Shown here one piece after another: positions 9,105 to 17,221 of a DNA stretch of 46,579 nt. A program made the translations under genes and the position numbers. This DNA comes from an uncultured Eubacteriales bacterium (lineage in GTDB: Bacteria > Bacillota > Clostridia > Christensenellales > CAG-1252). Positions within the stretch are counted from its first letter, which is position 1; each line of letters opens with the position of its first letter. The notes beneath the pieces were generated by a model that searched no databases, had not been told where the DNA came from, and was given only the letters and a program-made list of their open reading frames with translations. Location of the stretch: positions 1-46,579 of the forward strand of contig CADBTQ010000065.1 in the NCBI GenBank assembly GCA_902797685.1. Direction: 5' to 3'.

Positions 9105-11732
9105 TTATTTCAAACTGTCGATACGTTCTTGGAGTTTGTTTTTCTTGTCCAAATTGGCGGCGAGTTTCGCCTTTTCGCCGTCCACGACGGCTTGCGGAGC
9201 GCGCGCCACAAAGCCGGGGTTGTTGAGCATACCTTGGCTGCGGGCGATCTCCTTGTCCAACTTGTCCATTTCGCCCTTCAGTCGGGCGATCTCCTTGTCG
9301 ATATCCACCAATTCGCCCAAAGGCAAATACACCTCGGCGACGGACGTCACCTTGGAACTGACCTTGGACGGCAGGTTGTCTTTGTCGACGTAATTCACGC
9401 TTGCCGCTCCCGCCAATTTCTCGATATAGGCGTGGCACTTGGCGATGGTCTTTTGGTGTTCGGGCGAAGTCACCAACATCACGTTGATGCGCTTGCTCGG
9501 CGCCACGCCCACCTCGGCGCGCACGTTGCGGATGGCGGAGATGATCTCCATCACGCCCTCAAACGCTTTGGCTTCTTTGCCATAGGCAAACTTGCGCACG
9601 GGTTGCGGATAGGCTTGCAACATAATGGTCTCTTTGGCGCCCGGCAGATCCCGATAGATACATTCGGTCACGAAGGGGATATAGGGGTGCAGCAGCCTCA
9701 ACGTCATATCCAACACGTACACCAACACCGATACGGTGTCTTGCTTGGCTTTGGCGTCGTCGCTGTACAGCACGCGCTTAGCCAACTCGATGTACCAGTC
9801 GCAAAACTCCGACCAAACGAAGTCGTACATTTTGCTCGCGGCGATACCGATCTCGTAGCGATCGAGGTTTTTGCACACCTCGCGGCTGACTCTGTTGAGG
9901 CGGGACAAGATCCACTTATCGGCGGGAGTCTTTTTGACCTCGTCGATGGGTTTGATCTCCACGCCTTCGGCGTTCATCAGTACAAAGCGGCTGGCGTTCC
10001 AGATCTTGTTGATAAAGTTGCGGCAAGACTCGATCTTTTCGGGCATAAAGCGGGTGTCCGAGCCGGGGGCGATACCGTTGGCGAGCGAAAAGCGCAAACT
10101 GTCCGCGCCGTAGCGGTCGATGATCTCCAAAGGATCCACGCCGTTGCCGAGCGATTTGCTCATCTTGCGTCCCAATTCGTCCCGCACGATGCCGTGAATG
10201 AGCACGTCGGGGAAGGGCGTTTTGCCCATGTGTTCGATACCCGAAAAGATCATACGCGCCACCCAAAAGAAGATGATGTCGTATGCGGTCACCAACACCG
10301 AGTTGGGGTAGAAGTAGTCGAGATCCGCCGTCTTGTTGGGCCAACCCAAGGTGGAGAAAGGCCACAGCGCCGAGGAGAACCAAGTATCCAGTACGTCCTC
10401 GTCTTGGCGGAAGTGGGTGCAGCCGCACTTGGGGCAAGTCTTAGGCTCGTCCTCGCTGACCACGGTGTGTCCGCACTCTTCGCAGTAGTAGGCGGGGATA
10501 CGGTGACCCCACCACAGTTGACGGGAGATACACCAATCCTTGATATTGTTCATCCAATTGAAGTAGATCTTGCTGAATCTGTCGGGCACAAAACGGGTCT
10601 CTTTGGACTTGACCGCTTTGATAGCGGGCTCGGCAAGGGGCTTCATTTTGACAAACCACTGACGGGAGATGATGGTCTCGCCCGTGGAATGGCAGCGGTA
10701 GCAGGTACCCACGTTGTGGGTATAAGGCTCTTTTTCGACCAAATAGCCGCCCGCTTTGAGGTCTTCTTCGATCTTTTTGCGCGCCTCGAAGCGGTCCAAG
10801 CCTTGGTAGGCGGGGACGACGTCGTTCATGGTGCCGACGTCGTTCATCACGCGGATGACGGGTAGATTGTGACGTTTGCCCACCTCGTAGTCGTTGGGGT
10901 CGTGGGCAGGGGTGATCTTGACCGCGCCCGAGCCGAAATCCTTTTCCACGTATTCGTCCGCCACCACGGGGATGCGCTTGTTGACAAGCGGCAGGATCAA
11001 TTCCTTGCCGATCATGTCCTTATAGCGGGGATCGTCGGGATGCACTGCCACCGCGGTATCGCCCAACATGGTCTCGGGACGGGTGGTCGCCACGGTGATG
11101 GAACCCGTACCGTCGGCTAAAGGATAGCGGATATGCCAAAGAAAACTCGCTTGCTCCTGGTACTCCACTTCCGCGTCGGACAGAGCGGTCTTGCAATGGG
11201 GGCACCAGTTGATGATGCGATCCCCTTGGTAGATCAAGCCCTTGTCGTACAGGTTGACGAATACCTTTCTCACCGCGTGCGAGAGATTGTCGTCCATGGT
11301 GAAAGCCTCTCTCGACCAATCGCAAGAGTCGCCCAACTTTTTCATTTGGGTCACGATCCTGCCGCCGTAGCGGTTTTTCCAATCCCAAGCGCGGCGCAAA
11401 AACTCCTCGCGTCCCACTTGCTCTTTGGTCAACCCCTCTTTCGCCATCGCTTCCACGATCTTGACCTCGGTCGCGATAGACGCGTGGTCGGTGCCGGGCA
11501 GCCACAAAGTCTCGTATCCTTGCATGCGCTTATAGCGCACCAAGATGTCCTGCAAGGTGTGATTGAGCGCGTGCCCCATGTGCAGTTGCCCCGTAATGTT
11601 GGGTGGGGGAATCACGATGGTGTACGGCTTTTTGTCGGGATTGGGCTTAGCGGCGAAATAGTGGTTATCTTCCCAAAACTTGTAGATGTCTTTTTCGAAG
11701 TCCTGCGGATTGTAGGTCTTGGGGATATTCAT
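9105..11732 (-). CDS. valS: Valyl-tRNA synthetase
   Basis: An 875-residue class I synthetase that charges tRNA-Val. It has the HIGH signature as HMGH (51-54), the editing (CP1) domain with TTRPETMLGDTAVAVHP, a zinc-knuckle-like CEECGHTVVSEDEPKTCPKCGC, the KMSKS motif (about 522-526, GRKMSKSLGNGVDP), an anticodon-binding helical domain, and the C-terminal coiled-coil arm (about 810-875, EIARLKGEMDKLDKEIARSQG) typical of ValS. Length and domain order are normal. It is separated from the upstream pgsA-like gene by only 3 bp, so the two are probably co-transcribed. No T-box leader is seen upstream of the pair. Confidence 0.97.
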   Translation of the reverse strand: MNIPKTYNPQDFEKDIYKFWEDNHYFAAKPNPDKKPYTIVIPPPNITGQLHMGHALNHTLQDILVRYKRMQGYETLWLPGTDHASIATEVKIVEAMAKEGLTKEQVGREEFLRRAWDWKNRYGGRIVTQMKKLGDSCDWSREAFTMDDNLSHAVRKVFVNLYDKGLIYQGDRIINWCPHCKTALSDAEVEYQEQASFLWHIRYPLADGTGSITVATTRPETMLGDTAVAVHPDDPRYKDMIGKELILPLVNKRIPVVADEYVEKDFGSGAVKITPAHDPNDYEVGKRHNLPVIRVMNDVGTMNDVVPAYQGLDRFEARKKIEEDLKAGGYLVEKEPYTHNVGTCYRCHSTGETIISRQWFVKMKPLAEPAIKAVKSKETRFVPDRFSKIYFNWMNNIKDWCISRQLWWGHRIPAYYCEECGHTVVSEDEPKTCPKCGCTHFRQDEDVLDTWFSSALWPFSTLGWPNKTADLDYFYPNSVLVTAYDIIFFWVARMIFSGIEHMGKTPFPDVLIHGIVRDELGRKMSKSLGNGVDPLEIIDRYGADSLRFSLANGIAPGSDTRFMPEKIESCRNFINKIWNASRFVLMNAEGVEIKPIDEVKKTPADKWILSRLNRVSREVCKNLDRYEIGIAASKMYDFVWSEFCDWYIELAKRVLYSDDAKAKQDTVSVLVYVLDMTLRLLHPYIPFVTECIYRDLPGAKETIMLQAYPQPVRKFAYGKEAKAFEGVMEIISAIRNVRAEVGVAPSKRINVMLVTSPEHQKTIAKCHAYIEKLAGAASVNYVDKDNLPSKVSSKVTSVAEVYLPLGELVDIDKEIARLKGEMDKLDKEIARSQGMLNNPGFVARAPQAVVDGEKAKLAANLDKKNKLQERIDSLK

Positions 11733-11735
11733 AGT

Positions 11736-12560
11736 TTACTCCTCTTTGGTTGATTGTTGTTGATCCGCTTCCTCTTGGGGTGCCTCTTCCTTGGCTTTGT
11801 CCGCTTCCTCTTTGGCCTCTTGCTCGGCGATCTCCTCGCGGCTTAAGGTCTTTTCGGAAGTGTTGTGGAAGTAGTCGATACGTACGTCGTGCGCGTCCTT
11901 GATCTTTTTGACGCCGCCCAGTTGTTTGAGCACCATCATGGTATAGTTGGCGGCGGCGACGTAACCCAAAGCGGTACCCACCGACAGCAGACCGAAAGCG
12001 ACCCAGTACAATACGATACCCACCGTTTGGTTGTCGCCCGCCCAGTGACCGATGAGACCTGCGGAGATACTGCCGTCCGTCCAACTGCGAGCGCCGCCGA
12101 ACACGGCGACGATGATACCGCTCGCCACCACAAATGCGGCGGCTTTGCCCCAGTAGTTGGCTTTGCCAACTATATTTTTGCTCACCAACATGATGCTGGC
12201 GAAGATCTGGTACAATTCACGCACGCCGATCAGCACCGGGAAGATCCAAAACACGTTGCCGTTGACGGTCAAGCATACGACCGCCATCAGTTGCAGTAGC
12301 TTGTCCGCCAAGGGGTCGAGGGCGGCGCCGACCGCCGACTCCATGTGGAATTTGCGGGCGATCTTGCCGTCGAACACGTCGGTCAGCGAGGCAAACGCAA
12401 ATACCGCCAACGCCGAGTAAAGGTAGGCGTACGGGTCGATGCCGTCTCTGCCTTGGAGCAAAAAGAACACCAAAGCGAAAGCGGGCACGCACAGCAGGCG
12501 GATGTAACACAAAATGTTGGGAATGTTGAGTAACTCTTTTTTAGTAAAAGTCAATTTCAT
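11736..12560 (-). CDS. pgsA: CDP-alcohol phosphatidyltransferase (PgsA-like)
   Basis: A 274-residue integral membrane enzyme. The ATG at 12560 is chosen because AAGGAG stands just before it; an in-frame extension to 12638 would run through the promoter. The signature DG-x2-AR-x8-G-x3-D-x3-D is complete at about residues 60-84 (DGKIAR ... GAALDPLADK). About six membrane segments are visible. The family transfers a phosphatidyl group from CDP-diacylglycerol to an alcohol; glycerol 3-phosphate is the likely acceptor by resemblance to PgsA. A cytoplasmic Glu/Lys/Gln-rich tail of about 60 residues (EQEAKEEADKAKEEAPQEE) is unusual for the family. The substrate remains inferred. Confidence 0.85.
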   Translation of the reverse strand: MKLTFTKKELLNIPNILCYIRLLCVPAFALVFFLLQGRDGIDPYAYLYSALAVFAFASLTDVFDGKIARKFHMESAVGAALDPLADKLLQLMAVVCLTVNGNVFWIFPVLIGVRELYQIFASIMLVSKNIVGKANYWGKAAAFVVASGIIVAVFGGARSWTDGSISAGLIGHWAGDNQTVGIVLYWVAFGLLSVGTALGYVAAANYTMMVLKQLGGVKKIKDAHDVRIDYFHNTSEKTLSREEIAEQEAKEEADKAKEEAPQEEADQQQSTKEE

Positions 12561-12609
12561 GGTTTTCTCCTTATTTACCCGTGTTACGCACGGGCGCATA
12601 ATCTCAATC

Positions 12610-12638
12610 ATTATACTACGTTCTTTTGCATTTGACAA
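12610..12638 (-). promoter_or_regulatory. Promoter of pgsA-valS
   Basis: On the minus strand, TTGTCA (12633-12638) and TATAAT (12610-12615) are separated by 17 bp. The leader to the ATG at 12560 is about 45 nt. On the other side, a perfect hairpin CCCCAA-GCG-TTGGGG (12658-12672) lies between this promoter and the divergent ABC transporter operon. Confidence 0.85.
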
Positions 12639-12729
12639 TCCTTTTTAACCATTTGTCCCCCAAGCGTTGGGGCACACTCCTCTCGATTGCTCTCATATAC
12701 TCAAGTGACTTCATTTTTAAGGAGGAGTT

Positions 12730-13713
12730 ATGAAAAAAACTATTGCAATAATTTTTGTCGTTATCCTGACCGTTGCCTTGTCGGTCGTCGGCGTGGGCTG
12801 CAAGACCAAATCGGATAACGTCATACGGCTTAGCGAGGTGACCCATTCGGTGTTTTACGCGCCCCTCTACGTCGCTCTTAACAACGGCTATTTCAAGGAA
12901 GAGGGGCTCGAGATCGAACTGACCAACGCGGGCGGCGCGGATAAGGTGATGACCTCGGTCATTTCGGGGCAAGCGGACATCGGTTTTTGCGGACCCGAAG
13001 CGGTCATCTACGTTTATAACGAGGGGCGCACCGATTATCCCCAAGTCATCGCCCAACTGACGAGATTGGACGGCTCGTTCGTGATGGGTAGGGACGATAC
13101 CCCCTTCGATTGGGAGACCTCGTTCCGTGGTAAAGAGATCATCGGCGGCCGTAGAGGCGGCGTGCCCGCCATGGCGTTGGAATACTGCCTAAGACACTCG
13201 GGCTATACCATCGGGCGGGACGTGACCGTCAACTACGACGTGCAGTACGACCTCATCACCGCCGCATTCGAGGGCGGGGTCGGCGACTATTGCACCATGT
13301 TCGAGCCAGCGGCGACCGTCTTCCAAAACGCGGGCAAAGGGTACATCAAGACCGCGGTCGGGCCCAAATGTGGGGAGATCCCGTACACCGCTTTTTGCGC
13401 CACCAAGACCTATCTCAAAGCCAACGGCGACAAGGTCAAAGCCTTCCTTCGAGCATTGGAAAAAGGGGTGGATTACGTGGCTGACAACACCCCAGAGACC
13501 ATCGCCAAAGCGGTCGCGCCTTCCTTTGTCGGCGTGGACGGCAACGTGCTCGTTTCGGCGATCGCCAACTACAAAAACATCGGCGCAATCGTCACGGATA
13601 TGCATCTTAGCCAAGAGAGTTTCGAGAGACTTCAGGACGTCATCGTCGAGGCGGGCGTGATGACCAAACGGGCGGTGTATTCGGACGTAGTCAATCACGG
13701 TTATTTGTCATGA
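12730..13713 (+). CDS. ABC transporter substrate-binding lipoprotein (NMT1/SsuA/ThiY-like)
   Basis: A 327-residue solute-binding lipoprotein. The signal peptide ends in a lipobox with Cys24 (VVGVGC). The mature part has the NMT1/SsuA-type opening HSVFYAPLYVALNNGYFKEE, then ADKVMTSVISGQADIGFCGPE, and a second lobe with GGVPAMALEYCLRHSG. Such proteins bring thiamine-pyrimidine precursors, nitrate, taurine or aliphatic sulfonates to their permease. No TPP riboswitch or other ligand-specific control was seen upstream, so the substrate is undecided. AAGGAGG precedes the ATG. The gene overlaps the ATPase gene by 4 bp and starts a three-gene importer operon. Confidence 0.9.
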   Translation: MKKTIAIIFVVILTVALSVVGVGCKTKSDNVIRLSEVTHSVFYAPLYVALNNGYFKEEGLEIELTNAGGADKVMTSVISGQADIGFCGPEAVIYVYNEGRTDYPQVIAQLTRLDGSFVMGRDDTPFDWETSFRGKEIIGGRRGGVPAMALEYCLRHSGYTIGRDVTVNYDVQYDLITAAFEGGVGDYCTMFEPAATVFQNAGKGYIKTAVGPKCGEIPYTAFCATKTYLKANGDKVKAFLRALEKGVDYVADNTPETIAKAVAPSFVGVDGNVLVSAIANYKNIGAIVTDMHLSQESFERLQDVIVEAGVMTKRAVYSDVVNHGYLS

Positions 13714-14519
13714 AAAGTATGTTGTCTCTGTCCGACGTGTCCTACGTCTACCACACCAAACGGGGCGAGACGCACGCGTTGGATCACGTGTCATTCGACG
13801 TGGCGGAGGGGGAGTTTTACGGTATCGTAGGACCCTCCGGCAGCGGCAAAACAACCCTTTTGTCGGTGCTTGCGGGGGTACTCAAACCCACCTCGGGCAA
13901 GGTTTCGGTGGACGGCAAAGAGGGGACTTTGGGCGCGGTCGGATACATGCTGCAGAGGGACCAATTACTCGAGTGGCGCACCATTCGCAAAAACGTTTTG
14001 TTGGGGTTGGAGATCAATCGTTCTCTTACCCCCGACAACTTGGCTTATGCGGACAATTTGCTCAAAAAGTACGGATTGCACGAGTTTTCGTCAAGTTATC
14101 CGCACGAATTATCGGGCGGTATGCGGCAGCGGGCGGCGCTTATACGCACTCTCGTTTTGCGCCCCAAGGTGGTTTTGTTGGACGAACCTTTTTCGGCGTT
14201 GGACTTCCAGACGAGATTGTCGGTAGGGGACGACGTGCACCGCATTATCAAAGCCGAGGGGCTTACCGCGGTACTCGTCACGCACGACATTTCCGAGGCG
14301 ATCGCACTGTGCGACAAAGTGGCGGTCTTGACCCCTCGCCCCGCCACCGTCAAATCGGTGTTTGACATCGACATCGCCGAAAATCACGACACCCTGGCAA
14401 GACGGGACGATCCCGAGTTTGCCAAAATATTCAAAAGAATCTGGAAGGAGTTGGAAGTACATGAAGAAGAAATCGGTGAGTCCCTCTCACCTCAAATACC
14501 TACGCAATCAACGTCGTAA
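13710..14519 (+). CDS. ABC transporter ATP-binding protein (SsuB/TauB/ThiZ-like)
   Basis: A 269-residue ATPase that powers import through the neighbouring permease. It has Walker A GPSGSGKTT, a Q-loop in YMLQRDQLLEW, the signature LSGGMRQRAAL, Walker B VVLLDEPFSALD and the H-loop VTHDISEA. The EWRTIRKNV stretch after the Q-loop is typical of the nitrate/sulfonate/taurine subfamily. Its ATG lies in an ATGA overlap with the stop of the binding-protein gene, implying translational coupling. The 3' end overlaps the permease gene by 59 bp. The last ~20 residues beyond WKELEVHEE are not conserved in the family as I know it. Confidence 0.95.
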   Translation: MKSMLSLSDVSYVYHTKRGETHALDHVSFDVAEGEFYGIVGPSGSGKTTLLSVLAGVLKPTSGKVSVDGKEGTLGAVGYMLQRDQLLEWRTIRKNVLLGLEINRSLTPDNLAYADNLLKKYGLHEFSSSYPHELSGGMRQRAALIRTLVLRPKVVLLDEPFSALDFQTRLSVGDDVHRIIKAEGLTAVLVTHDISEAIALCDKVAVLTPRPATVKSVFDIDIAENHDTLARRDDPEFAKIFKRIWKELEVHEEEIGESLSPQIPTQSTS

Positions 14520-15267
14520 CAAAGGGGTCGTCGTCACCTGTCAACTGCTGCTTGTCGTCCTCTTTTTGGGGCTTTGGCAACTGCTGGCGGATAAGGGGGT
14601 GATCGACTCGTTTATCACCTCGTCGCCCGCCAAGGTCTGGACGACTTTCGCCCAGCTTGCCAAGGGGGATCTGTGGCGGCACGTCGGCGTGACTTTGATG
14701 GAGACGGTCGTCGGCTTTTTGCTCTCGTTCGTCATCGGCACCGTCGTTGCGATCTTGCTATGGTTCAGCCAAACGGTGAGACGGGTGTTGGAACCCTATC
14801 TCATCGTCCTCAACGCCCTGCCCAAGATCGCACTGGGGCCCTTGATCATCGTGTGGATCGGAGCAGGCAAGGAGGCTATCATTACCATGGCGGTGTTGAT
14901 CTCGGTCATCATCACCATCATCAACACTCTCACCGGGTTTATCTCGGTGCCCGAGGATAAGTTGCTGTTGATGAAGACCTTGGGCGCCAACAAGTGGCAG
15001 ACGCTGTGGAAGCTCGTATTTCCCTCGTCCATGCCCACTATCACCGCTTGTCTCAAGATCAACGTGGGCATGAGTTGGGTCGGCAGCATTATGGGGGAGT
15101 ACTTGGTCAGCAAAGCGGGCTTGGGTTACCTCATCGTGTACGGCGGTCAGGTGTTCAATCTCTCCTTGGTGATGTGTTCGACCGTCATCTTGTGCGCGCT
15201 GGCGGGGTTGATGTATTTGGCTGTGGCGATCGTCGAGCGTGTCGTCACCAAAGCGATGGGGTTGTAG
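14461..15267 (+). CDS. ABC transporter permease (SsuC/TauC/ThiX-like)
   Basis: A 268-residue inner-membrane permease of the binding-protein-dependent type. The frame is open further upstream, but the ATG at 14461 is chosen because AAGGAG lies 11 bases before it and the protein then begins with a positively charged MKKK segment. About six membrane helices are visible, and the EAA-loop region reads KLLLMKTLGANKWQTLWKLVFPSSMP, split here by a typical GA-x3-W pattern. ALGPLIIVWIGAGKEA and GMSWVGSIMGEYLV are typical of this permease family. It starts inside the ATPase gene and ends the operon; no clear terminator follows. Confidence 0.93.
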   Translation: MKKKSVSPSHLKYLRNQRRNKGVVVTCQLLLVVLFLGLWQLLADKGVIDSFITSSPAKVWTTFAQLAKGDLWRHVGVTLMETVVGFLLSFVIGTVVAILLWFSQTVRRVLEPYLIVLNALPKIALGPLIIVWIGAGKEAIITMAVLISVIITIINTLTGFISVPEDKLLLMKTLGANKWQTLWKLVFPSSMPTITACLKINVGMSWVGSIMGEYLVSKAGLGYLIVYGGQVFNLSLVMCSTVILCALAGLMYLAVAIVERVVTKAMGL

Positions 15268-15370
15268 GCTCGTTACGGCGAAAAAACAACCTAAAATTGT
15301 AATTAAATATTTATTAAGAAAAATTAATCCAATCGTTAAATATTTCTTCCGTTCGGGTCAAGATTTGCGA

Positions 15371-15399
15371 TTGGATTTTTTCGTTTGACGTGATATAAT
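15371..15399 (+). promoter_or_regulatory. Promoter of the 15453 membrane protein gene
   Basis: TTGGAT (15371-15376), 17 bp, TATAAT (15394-15399). It sits at the end of an AT-rich intergenic stretch (15280-15360) in which I see no other structure. The predicted leader is about 45 nt. Confidence 0.7.
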
Positions 15400-15452
15400 A
15401 ATGGCGTAAAAGTGACATTGGCTTTTACCGCCATAGGAGACTTAGGGTCGTA

Positions 15453-16238
15453 ATGGTGGCACTACAATGTGATATATATGACTTGGTGCGGGGTGACCCG
15501 CTGTGCTATATGAAGAAGAAGTTATCACTCCAGGAGTGTTTTGACTCGACCTCGACCGTTCGCCGTTTGAACCGTGCAAAGGTGGGGTTGGGGTCTACGA
15601 TAGCCGGATTTATCGTCTTTTTGGCTCTCGCGATCACGCTCTTTTCGCTATTTGGATACCAAAAACTGTCCGCTCCCACCGCGGGGCTGGTTTTTGCTAT
15701 CGTCTCCGCCGTTATGGCGGTGCTGAGTTTGGGCGGTATCATCTTTTGTTCCGCCTCGTTTACCAATGTGCTCGATCACGCCTCTTTGTGCGCTGGTCTC
15801 ATCCAAGATGAGGCTGCCAAAAAGGCGCGGGTCTATCACGATCAGATCTTCCGCGACAACGACATCAAGGAGCCGTATATCGTCGCCCAAGGGTACTATT
15901 TCAACGACATCGATCACCCGTTTTTGCAGCGCAGGATCGACAACAACGACTACAGTTCCAACTACCAGGTGTCGGTCATTTACGTGGAAAACGAGTGCTT
16001 GTGCTATGCTTCTAAGTCCTTTGGATTGATGGATAACCAAGAGCACACCATGTGCGGCAGTATCCCCTTCGGTCGTATCACCACGGTGGAGATCATCAAG
16101 CCCAACGGCATCGACCTCTTCTGCTCGCAACTCAAGATCGCGTTCGCCAACCGCTGTTTGTTGTTTGCGATCGAGGCGTCGGACAACCGCGTCAAGGTAG
16201 AAAACTTGCGCGAAATCATCTTCGCCGAGCAGGAATAA
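15453..16238 (+). CDS. Membrane protein of unknown function
   Basis: A 261-residue protein I do not recognise. Two membrane helices are visible (about residues 47-72 and 78-101), followed by a soluble domain of about 150 residues with YIVAQGYYFNDIDHPFLQRR and a final segment FGRITTVEIIKPNGIDLFC, suggestive of a PH-like or bPH fold, although this is only an impression. The ATG at 15453 has AGGAG about 13 bases upstream; an alternative start is the in-frame ATG 19 codons later (MKKKLSLQE), which has no ribosome site. It has its own promoter and terminator and so appears monocistronic. Confidence 0.72.
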   Translation: MVALQCDIYDLVRGDPLCYMKKKLSLQECFDSTSTVRRLNRAKVGLGSTIAGFIVFLALAITLFSLFGYQKLSAPTAGLVFAIVSAVMAVLSLGGIIFCSASFTNVLDHASLCAGLIQDEAAKKARVYHDQIFRDNDIKEPYIVAQGYYFNDIDHPFLQRRIDNNDYSSNYQVSVIYVENECLCYASKSFGLMDNQEHTMCGSIPFGRITTVEIIKPNGIDLFCSQLKIAFANRCLLFAIEASDNRVKVENLREIIFAEQE

Positions 16239-16258
16239 ACGATTAAGTCAACGTGATC

Positions 16259-16277
16259 GCCCGTCGTATCGGCGGGC
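16259..16277 (+). terminator. Intrinsic terminator
   Basis: GCCCGTCG (16259-16266) pairs with CGGCGGGC (16270-16277), with one G-U pair and a 3-nt loop, and TTTTATTTTT follows. It ends the monocistronic gene at 15453-16238. Confidence 0.87.
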
Positions 16278-16332
16278 TTTTATTTTTGCAAAATCGGAAT
16301 AATTATTTGCATAATCGCATTTTGGCATCAAG

Positions 16333-17082
16333 TCAGTTTTTCGTCGCTTTGTACCAGACGAAGATCGCGACCGAGCCTATCGCACAGATCCCGCTCCATA
16401 TCCGGTAGTAGTTGGCGATGGGCAGTAGAAAGGACAAAACGAGGGAAGAAAGCGAACTGAACGCAAGGTAAAACGCCACTCTCGGGGAGGGCAGTTCGGA
16501 TACGATTTGTTTGAATTGCACCTTCTTGATCCGCTTGGGAAGAGCGGGTAATTCCGTTTCCTTTGCCGCATGGTACAGCCTTTTGATCTTGACGATCTCG
16601 ACCTCCGTCGGTAGGTACCCCATTAGAGGCAACGCCTTTCGGTCGATCCCTTGGCAGAAGAGCCGACAAACGGGGTAGAAGTTTTCGTTAAGTTGACGAT
16701 ACAGTTTGCACGCGCCTTCCTCGCTTAGTTTGCTCCAACCGTATGCGTTGACGACGAGTGCGCCGTCCGAGGCGACGTAATGATCACAGTCCGATCCTTC
16801 TTCTTCTTTGGGCGGGAACAAACGAAAGAGATAGCGATTGGATAGCGGTTTGCCCGCCAGTAAAAGAGATAGCCGAAACTCGTTGAGCTTGGCGCCTCGC
16901 TTGCTTTTGGGGATCGCACGAATAAGACAAAACACGGTTAACGCGAAAAGGGCGCCCAATACGCCTCCCCAAACCCAGCTGTTGGATATGTACGATCCCA
17001 GTACAAATCCTAGTACGATCAAAGCAATATACCATCCGATACGATCCAAAGGTCTACTCATAGGTTGAGTGTGTACCGCCAC
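16333..17082 (-). CDS. Multi-pass membrane protein of unknown function
   Basis: A 249-residue protein of no recognised family. Two membrane helices lie near the N terminus (about 16-34 and 36-56) and two near the C terminus (about 200-218 and 222-243), with a charged central domain of about 140 residues that contains four Cys residues and the stretch YLPTEVEIVKIKRLYHAAKE. The start is uncertain: GTG at 17082 has a weak AGGA upstream, while the ATG at 17061 (MSRPLDRIG) has none. It is transcribed away from nadD. No clear promoter was found for it in the 139-bp gap. Confidence 0.68.
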   Translation of the reverse strand: MAVHTQPMSRPLDRIGWYIALIVLGFVLGSYISNSWVWGGVLGALFALTVFCLIRAIPKSKRGAKLNEFRLSLLLAGKPLSNRYLFRLFPPKEEEGSDCDHYVASDGALVVNAYGWSKLSEEGACKLYRQLNENFYPVCRLFCQGIDRKALPLMGYLPTEVEIVKIKRLYHAAKETELPALPKRIKKVQFKQIVSELPSPRVAFYLAFSSLSSLVLSFLLPIANYYRIWSGICAIGSVAIFVWYKATKN

Positions 17083-17176
17083 GATCCGTTTTATTCCTGC
17101 TATTCAAATCGTGATTGACGCAATGCTTTCGTTTTCTCGTGCAAAGTGCCGTTTTGACGGATATTTGCAAAAAGAA

Positions 17177-17205
17177 TTGAAATTGCTTTTCAAATAGTGT
17201 ATAAT
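17177..17205 (+). promoter_or_regulatory. Promoter of nadD-rsfS
   Basis: TTGAAA (17177-17182), 17 bp, TATAAT (17200-17205). The ATG is at 17222, so the leader would be only about 10 nt, just enough to hold the AGAGGT ribosome site. Confidence 0.83.
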
Positions 17206-17221
17206 AGATTAAGAGGTAAAC

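Noticed and set aside
9072-10865. A 597-codon open frame on the plus strand opposite valS
   Set aside because: Antisense shadow of the valS gene; no start signal and an implausible composition.
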